DNA of 64,000 nt from Trachythela sp. YZ-2020. Lineage: Eukaryota; Cnidaria; Anthozoa; Malacalcyonacea; Clavulariidae. The stretch lies in the NCBI GenBank assembly GCA_016169945.1, contig JADLSH010000216.1:1903001-1967000 (forward strand), in the 5' to 3' direction. The number at the start of each line of letters is the position of its first letter. The stretch's first letter is position 1. Both the position numbers and the translations under genes were made by a program. The notes below the pieces were generated by a model. The model was given only the letters and a program-made list of their open reading frames with translations. It ran no database searches and was not told where the DNA came from. Shown here piece after piece: positions 26,557-39,092 of this stretch.

Positions 26557-26688
26557 CAAAGCATTCTGTCCCATTTTGGGCAAACCCCTCAACACATCCA
26601 CATTTGCAAGATCCTTCGGTATTTATGCACTTTTCGTTTTTTGAACGTTTACAACCACAGTACTGGGATGATTTGCATTCATCAACAT
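26557..26688 (-). CDS. Calcium-binding EGF exon
   Basis: A phase 1-1 exon of 132 bases with acceptor TTCTCTTAG and donor GTAAGT. It reads (D)VDECKSSQYCGCKRS ... CINTEGSCKCGCVEGFAQNG then TECF: the DVDEC start, the N/T-x-x-G-S-C core and a final cysteine show a calcium-binding EGF module. Extra cysteines near CGC deviate from the six-cysteine standard. It lies on the same strand and in the same phase as the cbEGF exon at 28.7 kb and should be spliced to it. Confidence 0.85.
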
Positions 26689-28182
26689 CTAAGAGAACGT
26701 TTAAAGAAAATTCATAACATTCTCTACCTAGTATGAAGCATTGTAGTGATTGAGTGAAAGTGATTATTTAATATTATTGAAAACGTTAATACACACTCTC
26801 TGAAAAGCCGAGACATTTCATACAAATTAAAAAAGTACAGGTGAACCAAATTTTAAATCATAAAAGCTTAGATCTTAATAAACTTCAACAAAAGGTGCAT
26901 TGATATTTCAATAAACGAGACTCAATTACTCTAGCGATCAAAGTAAAAAGACTGATGTTTGACCGTTTTACAATTAAAATTGGGACAGTTTTGTTAGTTT
27001 AATTTGCGCGGGTCTCTGATGACAGGTAAAGGCGCGGATGCCGATGGATTTTATCCGGTTGCGAATTTTGAATGAAAAGGAAAAACGTATGTCTAAATGT
27101 TTTACAATAAAATCACAATCATGATTTCAATGCTGATTTAAATTTATTGCAATATATTAAAAACAGATTTTATGTGTATTGGTTACTGCAATATATAGAT
27201 CATCATACAAGATACCAATCTATAAGTGCATGACAATGCTGAGAAATGAAAGTTCGAAATTTTTTTGACAGCCAGTGAATGGAAAGTCACAAGTTTTCCG
27301 GGAAGGCCCGCCATTCTCAATCCAGCATGAGACGTTCGGTAAATCTTAACGTTAAAGCCAGACTCAATGCTTTTGAAATTAAAGTTAATGAAAAATTATA
27401 CCTGAGATTATTCAAATCATTCGATTTTCCCTTTTCACCCAAAATTCCCACAGCCAATTAAGTAGTACCCAGGGAAATTACCAGCGCCATTTGCCAATGC
27501 CAAATTTGATTACCCGCTCCTTTTTCCATCCGCAACTCGCAAAAAATAGAACATTCCTTTAAAATTCCCACATTCAATGCATGCAATATATTCCAGGTTT
27601 TGAAAAGATAATTTCACGTAGATAAGAATACTATAGTTATAAGGTATACAAGAGGCCAAAGAACAGCTTTATCATGCTTAGTTATGAACTGGACTCTGCA
27701 TTAAATGCTATATACTATAGTTACTGATTTGAATACAGTTATTCACTCATTGTCTATTTGCCTTTTTCAAGATTTCCCGTACACCGATAAATAAGCCGTG
27801 TAAAAATACTTTTTGCAGAGAATATGGTAGTGAATTGTATTGTATATACAATACGACTGGAATATATGCTCGTGACTGAAGTCCCATTGAAATAGCTATA
27901 TCCCTAATTAAGCTAGGTAAACAAAAAGTTCTATAACTAATATATTCTGATTCTATGTCAGGAGCTGTACGATGAGAAAACTTCACGACATATCTGCTAA
28001 AATAATTACTCGTATGTCCAGCTAGATATTACAAATTTGAAACCGCTACAAAACTGTTCTATAATACCATGCAGGTATATTACCAGAATATAGCATTCCA
28101 ATATATACGTCGTTTTCGGGTGCATGGGTTAGATTATCCTTAGAGCCGCACGCTGTGTTATACTTTCGAAAGAAATATCGAC
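26689..28182. other. Intron between the two cbEGF exons, left part
   Basis: AT-rich with no recognised gene. Just left of the exon, 26283-26445 (ending GTTTCGCCCCTG after a C9 run) resembles one terminus of the hAT-type MITE at 28183, but a partner end was not found. Confidence 0.4.
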
Positions 28183-28584
28183 CAGGGGCGAAACTTGGGT
28201 ATTACAACTGGAGGGGTGTTAGCTTCATTTGCCCAACAAAAAGGGCGTGGCACTCGTGGAGCCCGACCGACGAACTAAAATAAGAGTTTTTTAAAGTAGG
28301 AAAGCTGAAGTTTTTTGTCCGAATACTTTATCTTGTAAAGTTATAATGTACCCATTTTTGTCTAGTTGTCGCCCCAATATATAAAGTGCGAGTCTTTCAG
28401 CAGCGTTGTTAGAGTGAGAACCACTAGTGGCTAATGTGACTATGTAGATACAATCACATAGTTGACCGTCAGGATATTTCATCATTTGCCCAACGAAATC
28501 GTATCGATTTGCCCTAAAACATGAGGTTTATGATAACTGGAGGGGTGTTACCCCCCTCCACACCCCTCGGTAGTTTCGTCACGG
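28183..28584 (+). mobile_element. hAT-type MITE, 402 bp
   Basis: Ends CAGGGGCGAAAC and GTTTCGTCACGG are imperfect inverted repeats. They are flanked by 8-bp duplications ATATCGAC (28175-28182) and ATGTCGAC (28585-28592), one mismatch, as expected for hAT transposition. The internal sequence has no transposase. It lies in the intron between two cbEGF exons, about 100 bases from the exon at 28691. Confidence 0.82.
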
Positions 28585-28690
28585 ATGTCGACACAGAGAA
28601 AAAGCAGGAGCTGTGAGGATAAGTTCAAATGTTGAGAAGGGGAAATAAAGGATAATTAGTTACCATGCTAATACATACGAGAATACGTAC

Positions 28691-28813
28691 CAATACATGT
28701 CACTCCATCAAAACGGAACCCTTTCTTACACATACATCTGTAAGAACCTAGGGTGTTGTTGCATGAGACAGAAACTGTAAGACCACATGGGGATGACAAG
28801 CATTCATCGATAT
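28691..28813 (-). CDS. Calcium-binding EGF exon
   Basis: A phase 1-1 exon of 123 bases, acceptor TTTTATTTAG and donor GTACGT. It encodes (D)IDECLSSPCG, VSCNNTLGSYRCMCKKGF and DGVTCIG: the D-I-D-E-C calcium site, the N-T-x-G-S-Y-x-C core with the hydroxylation-type Asn, and six cysteines, a textbook cbEGF. It should follow the EGF exon at 34.2 kb and precede that at 26.6 kb in the same transcript. Confidence 0.93.
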
Positions 28814-29769
28814 CTAAATAAAATATTGAAAGAGAAATTAGAAGATCTTGAATAATATTATTGCATACATGAATACACATACATAGAATATCTATTAATT
28901 ATCCCAAACGGTTTTTCATAACTAATTTACAATAGATGCTAAAAAGATAGAAATTTGATACAATTACAAGAAAGTGTTAATCTTTCATCCAGAGTTATAT
29001 AACTAGATTGCCCACCAGAGTAAGCCTCATTATCCTGTTTACGTTAATATTACGCTGTCAAGGACATTTTCTCGGCGCAGGGACTCCGGAGAATTTCTTG
29101 GGATTGGGGGCGCTAAAGATATTAGAGGGCGCGGAGGCACTCGTAACAAATGCTCAATGATAGAGAAATTTAGGGGGTATGGGGGCATGCCCTTCAGAAA
29201 GTTTTGAAATCTATAGTCCCTAAAATGCCATTTCATCAAAACTCTTTGCAAATGTTTAATGTTAAAGCAGCTGACTACCAAGGCCGTAACCATCGGGGGC
29301 GGACTGAATCTCCTCCCACTCTCCTTCAGGACCACCTTCGACATATGTTTAAATTCGATGGGAAATGTTGGGGGGCGTGTGCACAATATATTACAGCAGC
29401 CAGCAACTTTGATTGTATTTCCGGAACTCTAGCAAGCCTCAGAGATAAAAATGTTCTATGAGAGCATTGGCCAGGACTCCCTAATAAACTAACGCCTTCT
29501 GCGATCGCTTGCCCCACTGCCGACTCAACAATTTCTCGATGACGTCATAAATCGTACGCCACCTCTGACTACCAAACATATGCGACGAATCACTGTTTAG
29601 TATTTACCGTCAAGACTGAAGGAAAGAGAATTAAAGTGCCTAATTGGGTACCTAAAACATTTGTATTTTTCAAATGACCTGAAAAATAGCGCCAAAAGTG
29701 CGACGAGTTCCTGTTGGAGTTAAGTAAACATTAAGCCTTAGAAATAGCAAAGAACTTGTTTCGTAAATG
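28814..29769. other. Intron with MITE-like debris
   Basis: No exon recognised. 29080-29350 carries GGGGTATGGGGGCATGCCC and GGCCGTAACCATCGGG, shared in part with the MITE at 29770-30199 (mirrored near 30000-30030), so a degraded related element is likely, but borders could not be fixed. Confidence 0.4.
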
Positions 29770-30199
29770 CAGGGGCGTAACTAGTGGGGAGTTTGGATTT
29801 TGAGTTTACCCCCCCCCCCCCAATGTTCAACAATTGTAACTTCGTAGGGCAAATTTTGCCATGTTGGTCGGGCAAAACTAGATTCAAGGCATGTTGAGTA
29901 AGAACAAAAAGCCTTGAAGACCAGTTTGGGCAATTTGAAAAATTTGCTAATCTAATATACAACATTTTCTGACGTACAGAGACTCGACATTTCAAAATTT
30001 TCTGGGGCAGCATGCCCCCATACCCCCTAGTGGCCTATTGCCTTCAGCATTCGATACCTGTGCATTCCCGCAAGCGAAATGAGGGCACCATAAACCTTTT
30101 TGGCTTTTGCCGGCCCCTTTACATTATGTTTTCACCACGCCCTTTCGTCGGGCAAAATGATCCACACCCCCCAATGTTTAGACCCAAGTTACGCCCCTG
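29770..30199 (+). mobile_element. hAT-type MITE, 430 bp, exact 8-bp target duplication
   Basis: Ends CAGGGGCGTAACT and AAGTTACGCCCCTG are inverted repeats. Identical 8-bp copies of CGTAAATG flank it (29762-29769 and 30200-30207). Long C runs (29811-29821) occur inside. No transposase; mobilised in trans by a hAT transposase. Confidence 0.92.
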
Positions 30200-30228
30200 C
30201 GTAAATGTACCAATATTTCATTTTCTTA

Positions 30229-30840
30229 TGTAGCTCTTTGACACGAACAAATTAGCCACGTCCACCAGCCGTGCATTATCAGTTCGTATTTATGAGTATT
30301 CAGATAGTTAAATATCTTCTGCGACATATTTTCCCTAAACCAGGTTTTTATTCGTTGTGAGGTAGAAAAAGATCTCTCGCCAGTTGCGCTGGCTTCTGAA
30401 TTGACTAATAGAAGTTTGCAGATGATGATAACTTCACCGATCATTTACTTCACGTTGCGGTCCACACTTTTCATGGCGTCTAGGACTTTAGCAAAACATT
30501 TTAGTTTTTTCTCCTTCGTGAGTACTTTGAATATTTCTAGTTGTAAAAGAGGGAACTCTTCTTTTATTTCCTCGGAGTAAAATTCCTTTACATTATGCTA
30601 ACTCAAGGGCTTACAATATGTTAACAATGGAGCTTGTAATTTCGCAAATTAAGCTTTAAAGCTGGGCTTCTCGAAATGTTCGTTAATCGCTAATACAATC
30701 ACATCAAGGGCTTTGTAATAAAGTTTTCTATACAAGTCTTCTGATGTTTCAGGTTCGAAGTTGCCACTGTCTCCTTCTCTCGCTTCCTATTTTGCTGGTG
30801 TCTTTCTCTTCCTTGGTAATTCAGGTTCCGAATACGTCTG
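30229..30840 (-). pseudogene. hAT transposase C-terminal relic
   Basis: Read leftward from about 30840: ELPRKRKTPAK, then DLYRKLYYKALDVIVLAINE, FYSEEIKEEFPLLQLEIFK, VIIICKLLLVNSEASATGER and RSFSTSQRIKTWFRENMSQK followed by NYLNTHKYE. The last part is the hAT dimerisation domain (the ATxERxFSxxxRIKTWxRxxM signature). At least three in-frame stops interrupt it (for example just before MIGEV), and the N-terminal RNase-H-like fold is missing. It lies immediately beside a hAT-type MITE but on the opposite strand, so the two may be unrelated insertions. Confidence 0.85.
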
Positions 30841-32186
30841 CTAACCTGAGGTATACATAGGATGTTTTCTTCAGTGTAATGTCTTTATGGTTGTGAAAAC
30901 CTATAATATGTTAAATTTGTGTGTATTCTAGGATGTATGTATGACGACTTGTTTATGGGGCGGTGGGGGACGGGGGATAAAGCCGGCAAGCGCACCTTCT
31001 CCGCGGTCCCTTCGATCTAAAAGTCTCTAAGTTACTGGGTTATAACCGTGAGACTAGCACGCGAATGTGCGTTTTTAGGTTACTTACATCGAAAACATGT
31101 AATTATTGTATTACAATGCTCATTCTGAGCCCGGGTGATTTGTTATGCGAGCCAATGTTATCCGGACAATCTCATGCAAACACATACGGAGTTCGTCTTG
31201 GCGAAGAAATATTTCAAGGGTGCCCATGCTGGGTAGTATCGTTGCGTACGATCACCATATAGGAGACACGTTTATATACGTTTTGCCTGAACAGTAGAAC
31301 ACACATTATAAGTAGAACAGTGAAATGCGCTCTATTTGTGTGTTGTAAAGTAAATTGCATATTTGGTTCATAGCTGGGAAGGGGGCCAGCTAACCTTCAT
31401 TAACTTGCCATTTGAAAGAAAATTTCAATCGGCATCGCCATTCACTTAACACACCTGAGACAGTTAAAATTTACCATACATGACTTGATAAAGTTCGGTT
31501 TTATATTATAGGATTTGGATGTCATTAGATGGCCTTGTAAGTCGGCCACTACTTGATAATCTGCTTCGAAAGTACTCACTTGAAAACGTAGGGTTAGTAG
31601 CTTTAATGCATTTAAAAGCCATGAATGCATCACGTAAATAGAGTTCCTTCGACATTGTAAGCCACTTCAGTTCCCTCAGACTGATGGAGTTTTATTATCA
31701 TGCTTGTTTTACTGATAGATCGTGGAGCAAAATTTTAGACACATCCCATCTTCTTATTTGTTACTCTGTGAGGCTATACAGTAAGTTTCGAAAAACGAGT
31801 AACGTTTAATACGTAAATATAATGTTTATAATGTAATGTCAATGTCGCCCTAATTACTTAAATAATATGCACTATACTACATATAAAATTCTCACGAGTA
31901 TGTGACTTATTCTATTCAACTGTGACAATGTGATTATAATAGGCATGCACGTATCCCAGGTATCATACGTAGATCTTTCGCGTCTGTGATTGGTTAAAAG
32001 TGAAACTCCATTATCCGTAGATAGACAGAAGCTTAATTACGTCCAATACTGGAGAGTCCCGATTAACCCCGGGCCAGTCTATCTAATTTCAATTTTAACA
32101 TAGTCAAGCTAAAGTTAAGAATAAACTGATAGTACAGAGTAACAGTCGCATTATTATAAGCTTATCACTTCTAATAACAATATTAA
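30841..32186. other. Intron stretch, nothing recognised
   Basis: No domain or repeat end seen; 30955-31015 is a short GC-rich patch. Confidence 0.4.
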
Positions 32187-32389
32187 CTAATTTATTAAAA
32201 ATATGCAATATATTCCTTGAGCAAGTGTAATATATGAATTATATAAGATAGTTTCATCCAACTGTCCACGTTCCTGTAAATCAGCACTGAAGATACCGCA
32301 ATATATTGATTCATCGTCCCCAATAAACAGGTGAGCACTGGCTCGTAACTGTAGCAAGAAGAAAATCCCACATATTATTGCACGTTCAG
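32187..32389 (-). CDS. Doubtful phase-1 exon with stop, unknown product
   Basis: Acceptor CAATCGTTTCAG ends at 32390 and the phase-1 frame runs 67 codons to TAG at 32187. Segments include ERAIICGIFFLLQLRASAHL and GDDESIYCGIFSADLQERGQ. The frame is also open further upstream to about 32585, which weakens the case for an exon beginning exactly here. No domain recognised; it could be an alternative end of the EGF gene, part of an unknown repeat ORF, or chance. Confidence 0.18.
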
Positions 32390-32749
32390 CTGAAACGATT
32401 GAACAATCCATGATTAAATGATATGCCATATTGTCTATGCTTCGATCACGTGAACTACAACAGGAAGAATCCACATGAATATCTACCTTGGACATAACTA
32501 CAGCTGGTATATTACTACTCACCACATTTACAGCATTGGCAATTGCCTTTTTATAAACGGGATTTCTGAGTGCAGAATACCACATCCTCAGGGGTTCAAA
32601 ATCTTAATTGAAAAAGACGGTAGTAATAAATTTTTGGTTTCGTCAAGTGAATGGCACCCTTGACTAGTGTTTTCCAGTTGTATTTCTCAGGAAAACCACC
32701 TCCAAATATTGTCTTAGTTTCTTTAAAATTTTAATTATGTCTTTCATGT

Positions 32750-33500
32750 AACCTTGACGCCAGTTTGTTACTTCATTTAACTTCCAAAACACTTTTTAAT
32801 GAAAAACTGTTTGTAGATAGAAGAGACAGACGGACAAACCAATTATTGCAGAAACAATACCTTCGTTTTATCGATGCATTCTTCGACAGTCCAGAGCCCC
32901 AAATTTCCAATTACCCCTTCAGATTAGCAGTGGTACAAAGGCCTTGTTGTCTTTTTGCATCACGGCTGTTGATCTTATCGAACTCCTCAATTTCAGTTTG
33001 TGTAATATTCCTGCACAGCACGGAACCATACAGCTTCTTTAGGTAATCCAACAATCTTCCAAATTACGTTGGCGCGCAGAGGATTTAGCTCCCGCCCCGG
33101 TCGGACATCGACACTCATCAGTGACGAAATTTCCTCTCTCCCTTTCCTTGACATTTCTTGAATTTGCTTATAGCTGCTAAAATTGCCAGACAAGATAATA
33201 TACCAACGTGTTCGCCATATTGCTTTTCTTCTATTGACGTATTGCACATGTGCCAAGTACGTTTTCTTTTGTTCCGCATAAATACTCGGGTAGTTTCTCC
33301 AAAGGTGAGAATAGATGTTTTAACCCTGACCGAAAATACTAAGAAATATATTCTCTCTTGGAACGTGGATGTGTTCTTATCTTCATAAAACATGAGAACT
33401 TACGATGTAGGACGGCAATGCTACGACGACGATCAAAACAAACTGCTTCAAATAAATGATTGTAAAGAAAACTTGTCGTGTATTATTAATCGCATGGATT
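32750..33500 (-). pseudogene. Non-LTR retrotransposon (LINE) reverse-transcriptase C-terminal relic
   Basis: Two overlapping minus-strand frames (33118-33393 and 32993-33256) carry the region after the RT palm found in many animal LINEs: KTSILTFGETTRVF, EEKQYGEHVGILLSG (joined by frame change), RPGRELNPLRANVIWKIVGL and then EFDKINSRDAKRQQGL further left. It is 5'-truncated, frameshifted and interrupted by stops. Similarity is judged by eye from the HLGI, GLNPL and leucine-rich motifs. Confidence 0.65.
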
Positions 33501-34163
33501 TGATACAGTTTGAGGAGTTAGCAGGGGCTTATGTTTGAGAATATTTTTATTTCAGTACTGAGGCCAGGTAGCATTTCTCCCGGCTTTAAGTACATTGGTT
33601 GTACACATGACGTAAATATCTGTGACTTCCCTAAACAGAGCGAGGACGACGTCAAAAGTCTCACGTGTGATTTTGATTATTAATTTCCTTTCCAAAATAT
33701 TATGTATTTGATTGCACTAATTATTTTCTATATCCGAGATTGGATTCGAATTTTGCACTAATTTTTCATCTAATTTTAAAAGAATCTTCTCTCTAGTAAA
33801 GATTTTCAAATTCGGTAAGATTTTTCACTTCCCGGAAACTCGCTATTTTATCCTGTTTAACAAAAAAGTCTATTGTGAGCAGCAAATCTAAAAACCTTTC
33901 TTAGCGTTCACATCGTGTTAGTTAAATTTATACTATTCGCATGAAGATAACCAACTTCGATTACCAACCAGGAGAGATAAATACTGCAATCACACGTTAT
34001 CTACAGGTGTGTTCAAAACTCTATATCAATACAGATATTTCCCGAAAGTTAATTCTGTAAAGATATATCAGATCTTTGAAAGAAATTACACTCGTGCTTA
34101 AGCGTCTTTTGCTAAAACATTACTGCTATCATATACGAATTGCTAAATATACATTACATATAC
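33501..34163. other. Intron stretch, nothing recognised
   Basis: AT-rich; no exon or repeat terminus found. Confidence 0.4.
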
Positions 34164-34274
34164 CTGTACAAGACCGTCCACTAAATGAGAAACCCATATC
34201 ACACTGACAAGAGTGGGAACCATTGCTGATTGTACAGTAGCCGTGAATACATGGAACATCTTGGCATCCTCGTC
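34164..34274 (-). CDS. EGF-like exon
   Basis: A 111-base phase 1-1 exon: acceptor TTTATTGACAG, donor ACAG|GTATAT. It reads (G)RGCQDVPCIHGYCTISNG, SHSCQCDMGF and SGRSCT, six cysteines in EGF spacing without the calcium-site DxDEC. The preceding propeller exon ends in phase 1 with ...LQPE plus G, which completes the first codon here. An EGF directly after a YWTD propeller is the arrangement seen in LDL-receptor family proteins. Confidence 0.93.
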
Positions 34275-35435
34275 CTGTCAATAAAGTCGTAATTTTAGGG
34301 AAACTTGTTTGTTATAATACGTATAAATTGTCTTAGTAAACCTTAAACGTTCAAATATCTCAGGAGGTTTCACGCGGTTTCAGATGTGCAAGCACATACG
34401 TTTACCCGAAGGTAGAACCACTCACCAAATAAAAATATATGTTATAATTGGATCTAGTATTTCGCTTACGTTTGTTGTGCAAGCATTTTTCTGTTTATTA
34501 ATTTAAAACCTAGGACAGCACAGCCACAATTTCGTTGTACGACATTTTACTGTATTTTCAAGTACAGTCCAGAACTGCAATTTATGTTAATTCCTGCAGA
34601 CAAATATCGGGAATCATATAAATGGCGATTCTATTTGCGCGTAAGTGTTTTACCCCGAATGTGCAAACATTTCTTAATGTCAAGTATGAAAATGTAAATT
34701 TTGTCTAGCAAGGCGATATATGGCAAGAATACGACTGGAAATGGTTTTATGACTATTAATAAGCGTGCGAAACCTCTCTAAAGTCCCTTTCGAAGCATGT
34801 TTGAACTAGGGAGTTAAATCCTGGAAAACATTATTGAACGTTGACAAGTGTGGTTTCTTGATTTCATGTAGACATGATCAAGGGTAGCTACTATGGTAAA
34901 ATACAAGCAATTTCATTTCCGCTAAGAATTCATCATCACCGCCGCCATGTACTTGACGACACTATTTTGACAAACGTCTCTAACGGATAAACAGAACACG
35001 CAATCGGGATGTATTTATTCCTCTGAAACTTGCAATTAGGTACCAAATAGCTTTATCATGAATACCAGGAAGTTGCAGTTACTCAATTTAAAAAACCAGT
35101 TCAAATTCAGGTTTCCAATGATCTTTTTAGAATCACTAAGATCGTTTGATGTACATAACGGTAATGACAGTGTAAGAGGAAGTTAACAGGAGCTCGACGC
35201 AAAGTCTGCACTCGCCGGCTATCACTAACTGATAACAAGAAATAATATAATTGAAAATAGTTTTACAAGCACCAGGCGTCAATTTTTGGGGGGGCACTCT
35301 TGCATGTCAATCAGCGTTTCAGTGTCATTGGTCTTCGATCGTTTAATATTAACTATGCCTAATAAAACACTGTTGAAAACTACTGGTCTAAATATGTATA
35401 ATGTACTAACATTCACCACACAATATAAAATTTAC
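34275..35435. other. Intron, nothing recognised
   Basis: Unannotated intron between the EGF and propeller exons. Confidence 0.5.
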
Positions 35436-35842
35436 CTTCAGGTTGCAGAGATCTGTCTACGACGAGAAGCTTTCTCACGATGTAGCCTTTAGGTAACGGA
35501 ATATAACGCTCTATCTCTTTGCTGGAGACATTCATTTCAATAATCCTAGGCGAGTTGAGTTTGTTGAAGTATAGTAAATTTCCAATTACATCCAATGATA
35601 AAGAACTGCCAGCTGAAGGAAAATTGATTATTTTACTCTTGTTACCACCATCATAATCCATTGAAAGTATAATATCACTATTACCCAGCCAGTTGAACAC
35701 GTACACTCGTTTGTTGGGGTAATCCAAAGTCATAGCGTTATCATAAAGAATTCTGTTAAAGCGAAATATTTCTGTGTCCTTGTCTGCAGCCAAGTGTTTT
35801 CGCATCACGCTTTTACCGTTATTTGCAGTCCAAAATAGGTAT
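35436..35842 (-). CDS. YWTD beta-propeller exon 2
   Basis: A 407-base exon, acceptor TTGTTCTATGTAG, donor GAAG|GTAAAT. It opens YLFWTANNGKSVMRKHLA, the YWTD signature with F-W-T, and continues with NAMTLDYPNKRVYVFNWLGN, IILSMDYDGG, LSLDVIGNLLYFNKLNSPRI and EIERYIPLPKGY: three further blade-like units, with degenerate YWTD motifs. The one-base start joins the two-base end of the exon at 51648 to give the standard ...DPIEG-YLFW junction. Together the two exons supply about 260 residues, the size of a complete six-bladed propeller. The separation is 15.8 kb of transposon-filled intron. Confidence 0.93.
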
Positions 35843-36259
35843 CTACATAGAACAAAAGGAAAGATTTGTAATTATTTATTAAACGAGCTCAAAGACTGGT
35901 GTTACCACCGTGCGGAAGTTCTTCTGCGGAAGCAGCGGTTGAACTAAGATAATTTACTACGAATTAAAATTTAGATTATCCAACGGTAATCAATGCCATT
36001 ATATGCTAAACTCCATGCAAAGAGTAAATGACTGACAAAATAGAACATGTAAAATTCTTAAGTTTTACAATTCCATGTTACAGTTTCCAACGAATAATCT
36101 TATTAAAAATGCCTAACATTTCGTCGTTGTTGTTGTCGGGCACATGCAACGTATAAAAATAGGTACGTTAAGCGTACATCTATCTGCTCATGGTCATCCC
36201 ACTGTTGCCATGAATGAAGGAGTGATATTCTGCAATTCTATTTGGCACTAAATTGTATA

Positions 36260-36748
36260 AGTTATACATACTTTGTACAAACAACATATAATTACATTAG
36301 TAAATTATTAAATCAATACACTCCCACTGCCTACATTAGTGAACTATTAAATCAATACACTTCTTCACGTAATTTAAGATCGTCTGACAGTAATCTCCTG
36401 GTTATTCCAAAATCATGTACGAAAAGTTACGGCGACAGATCCTTTCCGTAGCTGCGGCTAAGTTGTGGAACTCGTTGCCCAATATTATAAGATGTATAAA
36501 CTCTTTAAGCGATTTTAAAACAGCTATAAAGACTTACGTTTTTAATCTTAATTAGTTTATATAATTCACGATGTAAATATATTAAATTACTAGTATTGTG
36601 TATTTATTGCATATATTAGAACTTTGTAAAGCGTAGCTGTTTCACGCACTATGGTTTTAGCTACTTTTAACTAATTACTTGAAATTTTATTTGTAAGAGC
36701 ATTGAGACTTTGTATAATGCTCCAAATACATATTATTATTATTATTAA
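36260..36748 (+). pseudogene. LINE 3' fragment with (ATT)n tail
   Basis: ELLNQYTSSRNLRSSDSNLL and KSYGDRSFP, then after a frameshift near 36450 AAKLWNSLPNIIRCINSLSD and FKTAIKTYVFNLN. These are the C-terminal hallmark of CR1/L2-like and related LINE ORF2 proteins. A 3' untranslated part follows, ending in ATTATTATTATTATTAA at about 36732-36748. Strongly 5'-truncated and inactive. Confidence 0.85.
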
Positions 36749-36905
36749 ATATAAAGTCTACTTGCAGAGACTATTTCCATAACATAACACATATTTATTT
36801 AACTTTATGATGCCATTGCTGAAACATGTTAGGTTCACAATCTTCTCAATAGTCCATAATATACAATCAGGTATGTGAGAAAATTGTAGGTGTATGGATG
36901 TTGTC

Positions 36906-38118
36906 AGGATACCAGATGTTGCTAATACACCCTCACACAGTTTTAAAAGCAAGATGAATTTAAATAAATCCAAGTGTGGAGTTCTACAGATTACAAGACG
37001 TCTTCAGCCCACAAACAACCAATACACACTAGTTGGTATTCCAGTCAAACGATCAACCAGTGAGAAAGATCTAGGCATAACCATCACCAAAGATCTAAAA
37101 TGGAATCAGCATGTGCAGGAAATATCAATGAAAGCGAACAAGATGCTAGGCTTTGTCAAGCGAACAACGTACGACATTCACGACCTGAGAGTTCGAAAGA
37201 TACTCTACTTGACTATGGTTCGAAGTCAACTGGCTTATTGTAGTCAAGTATGGGCACCACAAATGGTCAACAACATCTTGACAATCAAACGATTGCAGCG
37301 ACGTGCATCTAAATTTATACTTTCACTTCCATACTAAACATCTATCTCGTATAAGAAACGTTTGATCACCATCGGAATCATCCCTGTTTGTTACTGGCAC
37401 GAGTATTTAGATATGGTGTACCTTTATAAATGCATCATTAATAACTCTGACAGTAACATCTCCATAAAGATCCCTACACGAGAAACGAGGAATGCTAATT
37501 CAACCAACGGTATCTTACTCAATGTAACCAAGAGTAGAACTGTTACTTTTCAGAACAGCTTTTATATCAGAGCTGCTAATGTATGGAATATACTTCCCTG
37601 CTCCATAAGAGATACGACTAAAACTCTAGTCACTTTTAAATCTAATCTAATGAAATATTGCATAGATGATAGATCTAACTCATCAAACCTATGATTCTGA
37701 AGATCCCAGAATATTTAAGTCTGTTTGTGTTAAATGTCACACTTCTCGCCCGCTAAGTAACTTAACAACTCGAACATGTTGCTAAATCTAGCTTTTCAGA
37801 CTTTCATGAATGCAGTATATTAATATCCTGCAAGCTGTTGTTTAATTGCTAAATATTTGTACAAATATTTGTGTGGCATTTTTTCTTTGTTTGTTAATGC
37901 ATATATTTGTCCAGTTGTTTACGTGTTTAATTGTTACAATGCTAGCTTAATTTTTTAATGTTTTCATATAATAGTTTATATTTTAAATATTTTTTGGAAC
38001 ACCGTTATTGGAGAACTATCTCTGTGTGGAAATTCCAGCTATTTGTAACTACTTTATATATAAAATCATGTACACCTATTGCAATGGCAAACTTGTAAAA
38101 TAAAAATAAATAAAATAA
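36906..38118 (+). pseudogene. LINE reverse transcriptase C-terminal part with A-rich tail
   Basis: A 5'-truncated copy. It encodes KSKMNLNKSKCGVLQITRR, STSEKDLGITITKDLKWNQH, ANKMLGFVKRTTYDIHDLRV, YLTMVRSQLAYCSQVWAPQM and ILTIKRLQRRASKFILSLPY, then a single in-frame stop at 37335-37337, then the same frame continues RLITIGIIPVCYWHEYLDMV to 37694. This is the RT thumb/C-terminal region of a common animal LINE. About 420 bases of 3' untranslated sequence end in AAATAAAAATAAATAAAATA (to 38118). Only one stop and no frameshift makes it younger than the other LINE pieces here. The large minus-strand frame at 38005-38502 is a shadow. Confidence 0.9.
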
Positions 38119-39092
38119 AAGCCTTTTAACCACATTATCGATACCTGCATGTGACCAACATGTGATAGTCAGGGATGACGGAACACAAATGTACTGTTTA
38201 TTCCAGGTGAATGTATTGAAAGTCAGGAGTATAACCCATGAATATAGTCCTTGAATTGAATGTATAAAGTATATAACAGAGCATATTAGATCCATACAAT
38301 AATATTGTGTCGTCGGAGAAAATCCAATAGTCGAAATAATTGTACATCGTGTGCGAAAAGATACCTTCTTACAACATATGGTTGCTGTTGTTGTTAACTT
38401 CTTCTCTTGTATATACATGTACCAGTGACTCAGTGAGTTTAGATTGTTCTGCAAATGAGGATTAGTTCTGACAAAATTATCCACATTTAATATGCAGTAC
38501 ATTTATTCATGATTGTTGTTTTCATCTATAAACAAAAACCTTTATGTTAGAACTTAAGCAGTTAAGGCAAAATGACAGTGGTAGAACATGCAATAATATA
38601 TAAGACAATAATATATACAGACAATATATATTTTTCTATTAAAAACGCCAGATATGGCTCCATATACAACTGACAAAATCTGCTGAATTCACACAGGTAA
38701 AATTGTCAACATTTTTGTGTCAAAATTCATGTTTAAACAACTTACCGAATCAGGATAAGTTTCCAGGTTAGATGGTGACAAAATCAGCATAACTTCCCAA
38801 GTAAAATAGCCAGAAAAATAATGAACTTTCAAGTAAAAATCAAGATACCTTTCTTAGCAAAAATGGCGAACAAAATAACACCAGTCAAACGCGGTTGTAA
38901 GCTGATCGCTTATTGGCTGATATAAGCTCGTCGCTGAATGGCTACAATCTTACACTACATTACAAAGGCGATATCTGCATTCCCAGATAAAAGAAGAAAT
39001 ATTTAAATGTATCGTAACGTACCGTAGCATTTTCTTTTGTGTTGAAGTCATTAGTTCTACCCGAGTGTTCAGGAAACAAAGAAATACGCTAC
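38119..39092. other. Intron stretch, nothing recognised
   Basis: No gene or repeat border recognised. Confidence 0.4.

Noticed and set aside
26326..26736. 136-codon plus-strand frame
   Set aside because: It covers the reverse of the cbEGF exon, which has clear GT-AG borders and EGF cysteines on the minus strand.
38005..38502. 165-codon minus-strand frame
   Set aside because: Its left part overlaps the A-rich 3' tail of the plus-strand LINE (to 38118), composition is that of antisense AT-rich DNA, and no domain is seen.
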